A stretch of 64,000 nucleotides of DNA from Lewinellaceae bacterium. GTDB lineage: Bacteria > Bacteroidota > Bacteroidia > Chitinophagales > Saprospiraceae. Below the pieces are notes generated by a model that made no database searches, was not told where the DNA came from, and saw nothing but the letters and a program-made list of their open reading frames with translations. Within the stretch, counting starts at the first letter, position 1; every line of letters starts with the position of its first letter. Location: positions 992,001 to 1,056,000 of the forward strand of contig JACJYD010000001.1 in NCBI GenBank assembly GCA_020636275.1, read 5' to 3'. The translations under genes and the position numbers were made by a program. Shown piece by piece: positions 49,899-59,437 of this stretch.

Positions 49899-49939
49899 AA
49901 AAAAAGCCCCGGTCGCTCGAGCGGCCGGGGCTTTTTTTT
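49898..49939. terminator. bidirectional Rho-independent terminator
   Basis: AAAGCCCCGG and CCGGGGCTTT enclose a CGCTCGAGCG centre, with A-run before and T-run after. It separates the converging response regulator and ftsH genes. Confidence 0.95.
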
Positions 49940-51935
49940 AATCAGCGGTCAGAATCTCTGCTTCGCTGTCTTCAGTGGCCTCTCCTTTGGAGGGCGTGGT
50001 TTCGTTATCAATCACATCTGCTTTTTCACCGGGAGGCGGGCCGAAGGGGCGCGGACCGATCAGTCGCTCGACATCGGATTTGAGGAGGACCTCTTTTTCC
50101 AGCAGGCGACTGGCGAGGATCTCAAGTTCCTTGCGCTTATCAACCAGCAATGCTTTCGCCCGGTTGAACTGGTTCTCGACCATACGGCGCACTTCTTCGT
50201 CGATCATGCTGGCTGTTTCTTCCGAATAGGGGCGGACAAAACTTTCGTTTTGCAGGCCGTAGAAGGAAACCTGACCTACTTTTTCATTCATCCCGAAGAT
50301 GGAGATCATGCTATAGGCCATTTTGGTCACCTGATCCAGGTCGTTCTGGGCGCCGGTGGAAATTTTGTTGAATACGATCGATTCGGCAGCCCGTCCGCCA
50401 AACGTCATGCACATGCGGTCGAGCAGGGCTTCGGTACGAGTGATGTATTCATCCTTCGGCAGATATTGAGCATAGCCCAGCGTGCCGATCCCACGGGGCA
50501 CGATCGTGACCTTCACCAGTGGAGAGGCGTGTTCCAGGTACCATCCGCAGATGGCGTGGCCGGCCTCGTGATAGGCGATGATCTGCTTTTCCTCCGGAGA
50601 GATCAGCATGTTCTTCTTTTCCAGACCGCCGATCACCCGGTCGAGGGCATGGTTGAAGTCGTCCATGTCGACGGCCTTTTTATTGCGGCGGGCGGCGACG
50701 AGGGCGGCTTCGTTGCAAACGTTGGCGATCTCGGCCCCGGCAAATCCCGGCGTCATTTCCGACAGCACAACAGGGTCGATCTCGGAAGAGAGCTTAATAT
50801 TTTTCAGGTGGACCTTGAAGATGGCTTCCCGGCCTTTCAGGTCCGGGCGGTCGATACCGATCTGCCGGTCGAAGCGGCCGGGGCGCATGAGGGCCGTATC
50901 GAGCACATCCGGGCGGTTGGTGGCTGCCATAAGGATAACCCCCTTATCGGTAGGGAAGCCATCCATTTCCACCAGCAATTGGTTCAGGGTACTTTCGCGT
51001 TCGTCATTTCCCCCCTGGAAACCGCTTTTTCCACGGGCGCGACCGATGGCGTCGATCTCATCGATGAAGACGATACACGGCGCTTTTTCACGAGCCTGCC
51101 GGAAGAGGTCGCGTACGCGCGAGGCGCCCACGCCGACGAACATTTCCACGAAATCGGAGCCCGAGATAGAGAAGAAAGGAACCCCGGCCTCTCCGGCAAC
51201 GGCCTTGGCCAGCAGGGTTTTCCCGGTACCGGGAGGGCCTACGAGCAGTACGCCTTTCGGGATCTTTCCACCCAGGGCCGTATATTTTTTTGGATTTTTC
51301 AGAAAATCGACGATCTCAACGACTTCCTCCTTGGCTTCGTCCAGTCCGGCCACATCAGCGAAGGTTACGTCTACTTTGGCATTCTGGTCGAACAGGGTGG
51401 CCTTGGATTTGCCGATGTTGAAGATCTGGCCTCCCGGTCCGCCGGCGCCACCGCCGACCCGGCGCATGATAAAGACCCAGATGGCGACGATGATAACGAT
51501 CGGAAGCACCCAACTGAGGATAGGCGCCAGCCAGTTGGTCCGATCGATAAATTCCGGATGGATCTGTTTTTCGGGCGGCAGACTTTCGTTCAAGCGGGAC
51601 AGATCATTGGCGAAAAACTCGGACGGCCCGATGTTGAAGATGTAATTCGGGCGGTTCGACAGGTTGCTCTTCGAGGCATCCTTGTATTTGGGCTTGCTCA
51701 GAGCAGATTCCTTGAGATAAACCTCGGCGATCTTTTCATTGACCACTTCCAACCGTTCCACATCCCCTTCCTTGGCCATTTCGGCAAAGTCGGAAAATTT
51801 GATGGGATCGGTTCCTGCACTTGAAATTTGATAAAAATTGAGTGCGATCAGGAACAAGGCGATGATCCCATAGATCCAATAGGTATTGAACTTGGGGCCG
51901 GTCGGTTTATTTTCGGGTTTTTTGTTTTCTTCCAT
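49938..51935 (-). CDS. ftsH: ATP-dependent zinc metalloprotease FtsH
   Basis: Membrane-bound AAA+ protease that degrades membrane proteins and regulatory proteins. 665 residues: membrane helix 1 (YWIYGIIALFLIALNFYQ), a periplasmic domain, helix 2 (LSWVLPIVIIVAIWVFIM), the AAA+ module with Walker A LLVGPPGTGKTLLAKA and Walker B CIVFIDEIDAIGR, and the zinc protease with HEAGH in IAYHEAGHAICGW. The C-terminal tail is acidic. Start at ATG 51935; a TTG at 51959 is less likely. It lies downstream of rsfS, a conserved order in this phylum. Confidence 0.97.
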   Translation of the reverse strand: MEENKKPENKPTGPKFNTYWIYGIIALFLIALNFYQISSAGTDPIKFSDFAEMAKEGDVERLEVVNEKIAEVYLKESALSKPKYKDASKSNLSNRPNYIFNIGPSEFFANDLSRLNESLPPEKQIHPEFIDRTNWLAPILSWVLPIVIIVAIWVFIMRRVGGGAGGPGGQIFNIGKSKATLFDQNAKVDVTFADVAGLDEAKEEVVEIVDFLKNPKKYTALGGKIPKGVLLVGPPGTGKTLLAKAVAGEAGVPFFSISGSDFVEMFVGVGASRVRDLFRQAREKAPCIVFIDEIDAIGRARGKSGFQGGNDERESTLNQLLVEMDGFPTDKGVILMAATNRPDVLDTALMRPGRFDRQIGIDRPDLKGREAIFKVHLKNIKLSSEIDPVVLSEMTPGFAGAEIANVCNEAALVAARRNKKAVDMDDFNHALDRVIGGLEKKNMLISPEEKQIIAYHEAGHAICGWYLEHASPLVKVTIVPRGIGTLGYAQYLPKDEYITRTEALLDRMCMTFGGRAAESIVFNKISTGAQNDLDQVTKMAYSMISIFGMNEKVGQVSFYGLQNESFVRPYSEETASMIDEEVRRMVENQFNRAKALLVDKRKELEILASRLLEKEVLLKSDVERLIGPRPFGPPPGEKADVIDNETTPSKGEATEDSEAEILTAD

Positions 51936-52064
51936 TCTTGATATTACCTGATTTTTCAAAAGAGAAAGACGGGTTTACCCCGAATCTCCCTTCTCTTGTT
52001 GTCTTACTAACAACGAATAAGAAGGCGAATCGTTAACGCATTTCGACCAAAATTTGTCCGGAAA

Positions 52065-52448
52065 CTACAAATTATCGTATTCCGTAAACAAAGCGTCGCT
52101 CCAAAGGTCTTCCAATTGGTAGAATTTCCGGGTGTCCGGATAGAATACATGCACGACGACGTCGAAATAGTCGAGACATATCCAATGCGCGCTTTGTTGC
52201 CCTTCGTAGTGAAGCGGCAGGTTGCCTCCATCCTCCTTTAGCTTTCTATAAACGCTTTCGGAGATAGCTTTGACCTGGGTGGTAGAGTTGCCTTCGCAAA
52301 TGATAAAAAAATCGGTGGGGGCATCATCCAAATGGCGAAGATCCAATTTTACGATATTCTGGCCTTTGATGTCTTGGATGCTATCGATGATCAAATCGTT
52401 AAATTCTTCGGTGGACAGGCGCTTGCGGATACGCGTTTCCGTGCTCAA
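52065..52448 (-). CDS. rsfS: ribosome silencing factor RsfS
   Basis: Binds protein L14 of the 50S subunit and blocks joining with 30S during starvation. 127 residues with the family core: LDLRHLDDAPTDFFIICEG, STTQVKAISESVYRKLKE, and HWICLDYFDVVVHVFYPDTR. Normal length. It is divergent from birA across 168 bp and upstream of ftsH (129 bp). Confidence 0.95.
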   Translation of the reverse strand: MSTETRIRKRLSTEEFNDLIIDSIQDIKGQNIVKLDLRHLDDAPTDFFIICEGNSTTQVKAISESVYRKLKEDGGNLPLHYEGQQSAHWICLDYFDVVVHVFYPDTRKFYQLEDLWSDALFTEYDNL

Positions 52449-52616
52449 AATTATTGCTTTTTTGTTTATGAGATATTTAATGACGAAATCTACAACGCAG
52501 GTTTGGCTTTGCCCGTTCCCTGCTAGCGATAAATGTAATAAGTTTACTACATTGTTTCAAGAAATTCTTAGCAGCCGACGGGGCGTCTAATTTTAAAAGT
52601 ATTAAAATCTACCAAA

Positions 52617-53375
52617 TTGACCAACTTAAACACCAATTTAATTGGAAAGGTTGTCCGCGCATTTCCGGAACTGGAATCCACCCAGTCTTATGCGCAGGAA
52701 TTGCTGGCCAATTCAAGACCCGAGGAAGGTACGCTGGTCCAGGCTTCCTATCAGACCAAGGGGAAGGGATTTTACCGAAATACCTGGGAGAGCGAAGCCG
52801 GAAAGAACCTGCTGTTCACCATAATCCTCTATCCCGCGTTTTTGCCGGTAAACCGGGCGTTCCTTCTCAGCCAGGCCATGGCGCTGGGGGTGCGCGACTG
52901 GGTCGGACGCCATGTCCCGAACCACGTGCAGGTGAAATGGCCCAATGATATCTATATCGGAGAAAAAAAAGTGGCGGGTATACTCATTCAAAACGCCTTT
53001 TCCGGAACGAAGATCGTTCACACCGTGGTAGGAATAGGGATCAACGTCAACCAGACGGAGTTTCCCCCCGAGTTGCCCAACCCCGTATCCATGGCGGGGG
53101 CGGTCGGAACGGCCTTCGACCTGGAACGTTCCCTGAAGGAGGTGTGCTGGCACCTGGAGTATTGGTATCTCCAGCTCAAGGCGGGAGATTGGGGCGCCGT
53201 GCATACCGATTACCTCCGGCAACTGTATGGTTTTGGAGAACAACGCTCCTTTATCCGCCGCGACGGCACGGAGATCCAGGGGCGCATTACCGGTATCGCG
53301 GAAAATGGCCACATCCTGATCGAATCGGCCGGAAAAGTGTTTTCTTTTGAAATGAAAGAGATTCAGTTCTGTTGA
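52617..53375 (+). CDS. birA: biotin--[acetyl-CoA-carboxylase] ligase
   Basis: Attaches biotin to the carrier of acetyl-CoA carboxylase. 252 residues without a DNA-binding N-terminus, so a monofunctional class I ligase. Motifs: ESTQSYAQELL, TKGKGFYRNTWESEAGKNL for the biotinyl-AMP loop (atypical of GRGRRGR), KWPNDIYIGEKKVAGILIQ, and a C-terminal SH3-like domain (GRITGIAENGHILIES). Start is TTG 52617; no ATG is near. Divergent from rsfS. Confidence 0.94.
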   Translation: MTNLNTNLIGKVVRAFPELESTQSYAQELLANSRPEEGTLVQASYQTKGKGFYRNTWESEAGKNLLFTIILYPAFLPVNRAFLLSQAMALGVRDWVGRHVPNHVQVKWPNDIYIGEKKVAGILIQNAFSGTKIVHTVVGIGINVNQTEFPPELPNPVSMAGAVGTAFDLERSLKEVCWHLEYWYLQLKAGDWGAVHTDYLRQLYGFGEQRSFIRRDGTEIQGRITGIAENGHILIESAGKVFSFEMKEIQFC

Positions 53376-53417
53376 TCGATACGGGCCCAGGGGGTCTTTT
53401 TCAGCCAAATTTTTTCA

Positions 53418-54656
53418 ATGAAAGTTCACTTACTTACTATCGGCGATGAGCTGCTGATCGGCCAGGTCGTAGATACCAACAGCGCCTGGATGGCCCGGCA
53501 ATTGAACGGGATCGGGGCGCAGGTGATCGGCAAAGAGACCGTTCCGGACCTCGTGGAAGAGATCGTAGCGGCCCTGCGCCGCGGAGTGGAAAAAGCAGAC
53601 GTGGTCCTGGTGACCGGCGGCCTTGGGCCGACCAAGGACGACGTGACCAAAAAGGCCCTGGCGACCTTTTACGAGGTCGGGTTTGTCTTTTCCCAACAAA
53701 CGTTCGATCATATTTCGCGCTTTTTGAGCTTCCTGGGGCGCGAGGCTTCCGATGCACACCGCGACCAGTGTTTCATGCCGCAAAATGCCGAGCTGTTGCG
53801 CAACCGCATGGGCACGGCCCCGGGGATGTGGTTCGACGAAGCGGGAAAAGTGGTGGTTTCGATGCCAGGAGTGCCTTTCGAAATGGAGTACCTCATGGAT
53901 GCGGAGGTGTTGCCCCGGCTGCAAAAGCGCTTTCCGGCCTCCCCGATCCTTCATCATACCTTGCTGACGGCAGGGGAGGGCGAATCGAGTATTGCCGAGC
54001 GGCTCCGGGATCTCGAAGACAAGCTTCCGAACGAAGTGAAACTGGCCTATTTGCCGAGCCTGGGGCAGGTAAAACTACGCCTGACCGCTCGCGGAGCGAA
54101 CGAAGATGAACTGCGCAGACTGCTCGACCAGGAAGCCCAAAAGATCCGGGACCTGCTGCCCGATCTGATCTTCGGGCGGGAAGAGGAAACCCTGGAGCAG
54201 GTGGTGGGCGTTCTTCTTCAGGAACGACAGTGGAAGCTGGCGACTGCAGAGAGCTGCACCGGCGGCTATCTGGCCCATCGGATCACGACAGTGGCCGGAT
54301 CTTCCAACTATTTCAAAGGAAGCGTGATCGCGTATTCCAACGAATTGAAAACCGGACTGCTGGGCGTCAAGCCTGAAACCCTGGACGCGGTGGGCGCGGT
54401 GAGCGAGGAAACGGTCCGGGAAATGGTGGCCGGAGCGCTCGACCGCCTGGATGTGGATATCGCCGTGGCCGTTTCCGGCATCGCCGGCCCGGGCGGAGGT
54501 ACCCCCGAGAAACCCGTCGGCACCATTTGGATAGCGGTGGGAAGCCGGCAGCGGGTGAAGACGCTCCACCTTCAACTGGGGAAGGACCGGCTTAAGAATA
54601 TCCAGTTTACGGCGGTTGCGGCCCTGAATTTCCTGCGAAAATTCCTGCTGGATTAA
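53418..54656 (+). CDS. cinA: CinA family nicotinamide-nucleotide amidohydrolase
   Basis: 412 residues. N-terminal MoaB/MogA-like domain (LTIGDELLIGQVVDTNSAWM, VLVTGGLGPTKDDVTK), C-terminal amidase domain (ATAESCTGGYLAHRITTV, VSGIAGPGGGTPEKPVGTIW). Known members deamidate nicotinamide mononucleotide in NAD recycling, and the N-terminal domain often has ADP-ribose pyrophosphatase activity. Standard length and complete. It lies 42 bp after birA. Confidence 0.95.
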   Translation: MKVHLLTIGDELLIGQVVDTNSAWMARQLNGIGAQVIGKETVPDLVEEIVAALRRGVEKADVVLVTGGLGPTKDDVTKKALATFYEVGFVFSQQTFDHISRFLSFLGREASDAHRDQCFMPQNAELLRNRMGTAPGMWFDEAGKVVVSMPGVPFEMEYLMDAEVLPRLQKRFPASPILHHTLLTAGEGESSIAERLRDLEDKLPNEVKLAYLPSLGQVKLRLTARGANEDELRRLLDQEAQKIRDLLPDLIFGREEETLEQVVGVLLQERQWKLATAESCTGGYLAHRITTVAGSSNYFKGSVIAYSNELKTGLLGVKPETLDAVGAVSEETVREMVAGALDRLDVDIAVAVSGIAGPGGGTPEKPVGTIWIAVGSRQRVKTLHLQLGKDRLKNIQFTAVAALNFLRKFLLD

Positions 54657-54680
54657 TAGATGTAAAGGAAGGTGGGGCGG

Positions 54681-54711
54681 TTGGTATTGGCGGGCAATTT
54701 GCGTACCTTTG
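54681..54711 (+). promoter_or_regulatory. Bacteroidota-type promoter of the E2 acyltransferase gene
   Basis: TTG (54681-54683), 20 bases, then TACCTTTG (54704-54711). Both boxes and spacing fit the consensus; the start codon is 36 bp further on. Confidence 0.75.
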
Positions 54712-54747
54712 CATTTTGATTTCTAACCGAATAAACTATCCAATTAT

Positions 54748-56097
54748 ATGGCTCAGGTCGATCTGATCATGCCCAAAATGGGCGAGAGTATCATGGAAGC
54801 CACCATTTTGAAATGGGTCAAGCAAGTCGGCGACCAGATTGAAGCAGATGAAACCGTTTTGGAGATCGCTACGGATAAAGTCGACTCGGAGGTGCCTTCA
54901 CCTGTGAGCGGCACCCTGGTGGAGGTCCTGTACAAGGAAAACGACGTCGTGGAAGTAGGCAAGCCTATCGCCGTGATCGCCACCGGTGCGGCCGCGGCCG
55001 CGTCGGCAGCCGGTCCTATGGTCGCTGAAAAGCATTCCAGCAATGGCCACTCGGCCGAATCTGTTCCCACTCCTGCCGAACCGGTTTCCACCACGCCGGT
55101 TGCCCAGCCCGAACCGGTTGCCGAGATCCCCAAAGGCGCAGGGTCCCGCTTCTATTCACCCCTCGTCCGGACCATCGCCCAGAAAGAGAATATCAGCCTG
55201 GTTGAATTGGAGCGCATTCCCGGTTCCGGCGCTCAGGGCCGGGTGACCAAAAAGGACATTCTGGGCTACATCGAGACGCGGACGCAGGAAATACCGGCCG
55301 CTCCGGCTGTTCAACAGCCCGCAGCCCGCACCAGCATACCCGCTTCCGAACCGCCTGTGGTCGCCACCCCGGCCGTTAGCGTCGACGGCAATGTGGAGAT
55401 CATCGAGATGGACCGCATGCGCAAGCTGATCGCCGACCATATGGTCAATTCCAAGCGCACTTCTCCCCACGTCACTTCCTTTGTGGAGGTCGATGTGACC
55501 AATATCGTGAACTGGCGAAATAAGGCCAAGAAAACCTTCGAAGACCGCTACGGGGAAAAGATCACCTTTACGCCCATCTTTATCGAGGCAGTTGTGCAGG
55601 CTATCCACGATTTCCCCATGATCAACGCTTCGGTGGACGGCAACCGGATCATCCGGAAAAAGGATATCAATATCGGAATGGCTGCAGCTCTGCCGAGTGG
55701 CAACCTGATCGTACCGGTGATCAAAAAGGCCGATATGCTCAGTCTGGTCGGCCTGACCAAATCGGTCAACGATCTGGCCAACCGGGCCCGGGCCAACCAA
55801 TTGAAACCTGATGAAATTCAGGACGGCACCTTTACCCTGACCAATGTAGGAACCTTCGGCAACGTCATGGGTACGCCCATTATCAACCAGCCCCAGGTAG
55901 CCATTATGGCAACGGGGGCCATCCGGAAAAAACCGGCCGTAGTGGAAACGGAATATGGCGATCTGATCGCCGTGCGGCACATGATGTTCCTGTCGCTGTC
56001 GTACGACCACCGGGTGGTCGATGGGTTCCTGGGCGGTTCTTTCCTTCGGAGGGTGGCCGATTACCTGGAGGCCTTCGACCCGAAACGGAGCTTGTAG
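54748..56097 (+). CDS. 2-oxo acid dehydrogenase E2 (dihydrolipoyl acyltransferase)
   Basis: 449 residues in the standard E2 order: lipoyl domain 1-78 with the lipoylated Lys in LEIATDKVDSEVPSPV, a Pro/Ala/Glu-rich linker, the E3-binding domain near 135-175 (SPLVRTIAQKENISL, SGAQGRVTKKDILGY), a second linker, and the catalytic domain with SYDHRVVDGFLGGSFL at the C-terminus (His and Asp-Gly of the active site). Which complex it serves (branched-chain or other 2-oxo acid) cannot be told. It has its own promoter and no E1 or E3 gene nearby. Confidence 0.95.
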   Translation: MAQVDLIMPKMGESIMEATILKWVKQVGDQIEADETVLEIATDKVDSEVPSPVSGTLVEVLYKENDVVEVGKPIAVIATGAAAAASAAGPMVAEKHSSNGHSAESVPTPAEPVSTTPVAQPEPVAEIPKGAGSRFYSPLVRTIAQKENISLVELERIPGSGAQGRVTKKDILGYIETRTQEIPAAPAVQQPAARTSIPASEPPVVATPAVSVDGNVEIIEMDRMRKLIADHMVNSKRTSPHVTSFVEVDVTNIVNWRNKAKKTFEDRYGEKITFTPIFIEAVVQAIHDFPMINASVDGNRIIRKKDINIGMAAALPSGNLIVPVIKKADMLSLVGLTKSVNDLANRARANQLKPDEIQDGTFTLTNVGTFGNVMGTPIINQPQVAIMATGAIRKKPAVVETEYGDLIAVRHMMFLSLSYDHRVVDGFLGGSFLRRVADYLEAFDPKRSL

Positions 56098-56120
56098 GCC
56101 CTTGGCATTAAAACGGAAGT

Positions 56121-58295
56121 ATGAGTCAAAAACTGGTCGCCCTTTTGCTGTTCTCCCTCCTGGCGTGGGGAGCCCTTCATGCCCAACCTGATACTAAAGG
56201 GTATAAACGGGTGGCGGAGCAGTATTTCAGCCTGGGCAAATACCCGGAAGCGCTCCAGAATTACTTGTTGTACCAGCAGAATAACCCGGGCGATCCGGAT
56301 GTCAAATTCCGGATCGGCATTTGCTACTTCGAAACGAGCAAGCCCTCGGAGGCTTTGCAACAGTTTTCCAGTCTTCAGCAAGAGGCGAAATTCTCCAACC
56401 CGCTGTTGTACTATTACCTGGGTCTTTGTGCGCACGCTTCGTACCAGTTTCTCGATGCCATAAATTACTACAAGGAATACCTGCGAAAGATCGACAACAA
56501 CAACCCACAGCGGGCGATGGTGAAAGACCAGATCCGTCGCTGCGCTTTCGGCCTTCGCATCCAGCAGACCAAATCTTCAACGCTGGTAGAAAACATGGGG
56601 CCCGCCGTCAATTCTTCCGGCGATGACTTTCGGCCCATTCCCAGTCCAAATCTCGGCAACAAGATCTATTTTTCTTCGGCGAGGGAAGGCAATGTCGGGG
56701 GACTTCGGGACGCTTCCGGAAAAGAAGCGGGCATGGAGGGGGTCTTTAATAGCGATATGTTCAGTACCACGCAATCAGGCGGGGTTTGGGCCAAGCCGGA
56801 GCCCATGAGCTTCCTGCTCAACAGTTCCCGCAACGATGTTCTGCTCGATTTCAATAAAGACGGCACCCAGCTCTATTATTTTCAGGGACTTACCCGGTTC
56901 AGCGGCGATATATTTATCGATACGTTTCGCGCAAGGCCCGAAGACCGGTCGCTTTTTTCACCTGTTTTTCAAGGCCCCGTCCGCCCTTGGGAAGGGGATA
57001 GAGACCTGCATTTCTTTCAGGATACGATCCTGCTGTTTTCCAGCCAGCGCTCCGGCGGATTCGGTGGGTTTGACCTCTATTTATCGGTCTTTTCGAAGGG
57101 GTTTTGGTCGGAACCCCAAAACCTGGGACCCCAGATCAATACCAGTTACGACGAGCGAAGCCCCTTTCTTTCGATCGACGGGCGAACGCTCTATTTCAGC
57201 ACCAACAACCCCCTGCGGAGCCTGGGCGGTTTTGATGTGATCCGGATCTATTTCGACGACGCCTCGGAATCCTGGCTCGACCCTTTCAACCTCGGCGCCC
57301 CGGTGAACTCGGCTGGAGACGACCTGGATTTTCGGCTCTCGCGCGATGGGCTCCGGGCTTATTTTTCGTCGACCCGGAAAACCGGTTACGGTGGCAGCGA
57401 CCTGTATGTCGCCTTTTTCCGGGAAAGTCAGCGCGAGCAAACCCGTACCCTGACCCCGATCGTATTCAGCCAGGTGCGCGATTTCAAACTGGAATACGCC
57501 CGGCGCATGGGCCTGGTCGACGATCCCTCCGCTCATTTTTCGGAAGACCAGATCGAAAAATATTTTCTCGAACCTCTATACTACGATGATAAGGGAGAGA
57601 TCCTGACCGGAAGGAATATGCGGACCCTGAGCACCATCGCCGATCTGATGGTCCGCTTCCCTCAGCTGAAGATCCTGCTCACCAGCCATTCGGACGGTAC
57701 GGACCCCAGCAACGTCGATCTGTTCTTTTCGGCAAAAAGAGCGGAAGCCGCGGCGGATTACCTGTCCCGCAACGGCGTCAACCAGGATCACATCCTGATC
57801 AAGGCCGTGGGCAAGAATTATCCCAAAGCCCTTCCCACGGTGGATGGCGTTCCCAATACCACGGGCCTGCAGCTCAACCGCCGGATCGATATCACTTTCC
57901 TGCAAACGGGAGGCCTTCCCCTGCGCATCCGGGTGAAAGCCCCCGAGGTGCCGGAACAGATGGCCAGCCAGTCCTGGGATTTCTACGCAAAAACGATAGA
58001 AGGCCTTTCCTATAAATTGCAGATCGCCGTTAGCCCGCAAATGCTGACCAACGACCTTTTGCAACGGTACCCGCATCCCATGATCGAAAAAGAAATCGGA
58101 ACGGGCAACTACCAATACACGGTGGGATTATACAAAACGTTCAAGTCAGCGAGCCAGTTGCAGCAAGACCTGATCCGAAACGGCGCTACCAGTACCCGGA
58201 TTATTCCGTATCTTAACGGCCTTCGCATCGAAGACGCCCAGATCGCCTCGTTGACCAAGGACTATCCGGACCTGGAAAATCTTCTGCAAAACTAA
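56121..58295 (+). CDS. TPR / beta-propeller / OmpA protein, PorE-like
   Basis: 724 residues. Signal peptide 1-21 (LVALLLFSLLAWGALHAQ). TPR-like helices about 22-140 (AEQYFSLGKYPEALQNYLLY), then a PD40-like beta-propeller about 165-430 with repeated SSxRxGGxGGxDLY motifs, an OmpA-C peptidoglycan-binding domain about 500-600 (DGTDPSNVDLFFSAKRAEAA, QLNRRIDITF), and a C-terminal SPOR-like segment from about 625. TPR-propeller-OmpA order is that of PorE, the periplasmic anchor of the T9SS. It lacks a lipobox, which known PorE has, so the assignment is an inference. Confidence 0.82.
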   Translation: MSQKLVALLLFSLLAWGALHAQPDTKGYKRVAEQYFSLGKYPEALQNYLLYQQNNPGDPDVKFRIGICYFETSKPSEALQQFSSLQQEAKFSNPLLYYYLGLCAHASYQFLDAINYYKEYLRKIDNNNPQRAMVKDQIRRCAFGLRIQQTKSSTLVENMGPAVNSSGDDFRPIPSPNLGNKIYFSSAREGNVGGLRDASGKEAGMEGVFNSDMFSTTQSGGVWAKPEPMSFLLNSSRNDVLLDFNKDGTQLYYFQGLTRFSGDIFIDTFRARPEDRSLFSPVFQGPVRPWEGDRDLHFFQDTILLFSSQRSGGFGGFDLYLSVFSKGFWSEPQNLGPQINTSYDERSPFLSIDGRTLYFSTNNPLRSLGGFDVIRIYFDDASESWLDPFNLGAPVNSAGDDLDFRLSRDGLRAYFSSTRKTGYGGSDLYVAFFRESQREQTRTLTPIVFSQVRDFKLEYARRMGLVDDPSAHFSEDQIEKYFLEPLYYDDKGEILTGRNMRTLSTIADLMVRFPQLKILLTSHSDGTDPSNVDLFFSAKRAEAAADYLSRNGVNQDHILIKAVGKNYPKALPTVDGVPNTTGLQLNRRIDITFLQTGGLPLRIRVKAPEVPEQMASQSWDFYAKTIEGLSYKLQIAVSPQMLTNDLLQRYPHPMIEKEIGTGNYQYTVGLYKTFKSASQLQQDLIRNGATSTRIIPYLNGLRIEDAQIASLTKDYPDLENLLQN

Positions 58296-58316
58296 ACATC
58301 CCGTTGTAGGATATCG

Positions 58317-58904
58317 GTGAAACTCCTTCGACACATAAAAAACAATATGCACCAGAGCATTCGCTTTTTCCAGGAAGGGTTGAAGAACCTGAAGACCGTA
58401 GGTACCATTACCCGGAGTTCCCCATTTTTATGCCGAAAGGTAACGGATATGGTCGATTTCAACCAGGCCCGGATCATCGCCGAACTCGGTGCGGGCGACG
58501 GGGTGATCACCCGGCATATTTTGCCCCGGCTGCATCCGGAGGGCAAACTGCTGGCCTTCGAAGTATTGCCCCAAATGAGCGAACACCTTCTCCAGATCGA
58601 CGACCCCCGGCTGATCGTGGTGGAAGACTCCGCCGAACATATCCCGGTTTATCTGGAAAAAGAGAACCTGCAACAGGTGGATTATATACTCTCGGCCATT
58701 CCCTTTGTCGTGTTGCCCCAGGAATTGAGCCTGAATATTCTGGCTACCTGCCGGGATGTGCTCCGTCCGGGAGGGTTGTTCGTGCAGGTGCATTACAGCC
58801 TGTTGGCTAAAAAATTATACGAAGAGACCTTCGGCAATGTACGGGTGCACTTCGTGCCCTGGAATATCCCACCTGCTTTCGTTTTGGTCAGTGAACGAAT
58901 TTGA
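58317..58904 (+). CDS. class I SAM-dependent methyltransferase, phospholipid N-methyltransferase-like
   Basis: 195 residues. SAM motif I IIAELGAGDGVITRHIL, an acidic end of strand 2 (LLAFEVLPQM), motif IV region YILSAIPFVVLPQEL and post-motif VLRPGGLFVQVHYSLL. The opening (SIRFFQEGLKNLKTVGTITR) is typical of the phospholipid N-methyltransferase/KsgA-like group. The substrate may be a membrane lipid. Start is GTG 58317; ATG 58347 would shorten it by 10 residues. Confidence 0.83.
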   Translation: MKLLRHIKNNMHQSIRFFQEGLKNLKTVGTITRSSPFLCRKVTDMVDFNQARIIAELGAGDGVITRHILPRLHPEGKLLAFEVLPQMSEHLLQIDDPRLIVVEDSAEHIPVYLEKENLQQVDYILSAIPFVVLPQELSLNILATCRDVLRPGGLFVQVHYSLLAKKLYEETFGNVRVHFVPWNIPPAFVLVSERI

Positions 58905-58913
58905 CAATTTCAA

Positions 58914-59384
58914 GTGGAAGAAGATCACAGCTTTCAGCCGCAACCTGCCAGGATCGCCTGGCTCGATACGGTTTCCAGCTTGATGGACAACCGTTTCCGG
59001 ATCCCCTTTACCAATATCCGTTTCGGATTCGACTTTTTGATCGGCCTGGTCCCGGGAGCCGGCGATCTGGCCGGCATGGCGATATCCGGATTATTAGTGC
59101 TGGGCATGGTGCGCTACGGCGCAAGCGGCCGTGTGTTGCTGCTCATGTTGGGAAATATTCTGCTCGACACCCTCGTCGGCAGCATACCGGTGCTGGGCGA
59201 TATTTTCGACCTGAGCTTCCGGGCCAATCGGCGCAATTTTGAACTCTTCCGGGCCCATCACAACGAAGGCAGACACCAGGGCAGCGGCTGCGGGATTGTG
59301 CTGGCCGTCTTTTTAACATTGGGATTTTTATTGGCATTATCCGGGTGGATCCTCTGGAAGGCAGCAACCTGGGTGCTGGGTTAA
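58914..59384 (+). CDS. DUF4112 membrane protein
   Basis: 156 residues. A cytoplasmic N-terminus (RIAWLDTVSSLMDNRFRIPF) leads into the DUF4112 core with GFDFLIGLVPGAGDLAGMAI and LLDTLVGSIPVLGDIFDLSF, and a last helix GIVLAVFLTLGFLLALSGWI. About four membrane segments. Function unknown. Start GTG 58914, 9 bp after the methyltransferase stop. Confidence 0.9.
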   Translation: MEEDHSFQPQPARIAWLDTVSSLMDNRFRIPFTNIRFGFDFLIGLVPGAGDLAGMAISGLLVLGMVRYGASGRVLLLMLGNILLDTLVGSIPVLGDIFDLSFRANRRNFELFRAHHNEGRHQGSGCGIVLAVFLTLGFLLALSGWILWKAATWVLG

Positions 59385-59437
59385 TTGTTAATAGGAATGG
59401 CAATTGCGCCGCTACCATTACAATAAAATCCTTTGTT

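Noticed and set aside
50250..51824. Plus-strand open frame of 524 codons over ftsH
   Set aside because: Antisense of the strongly conserved ftsH gene; the translation has no recognisable motif.
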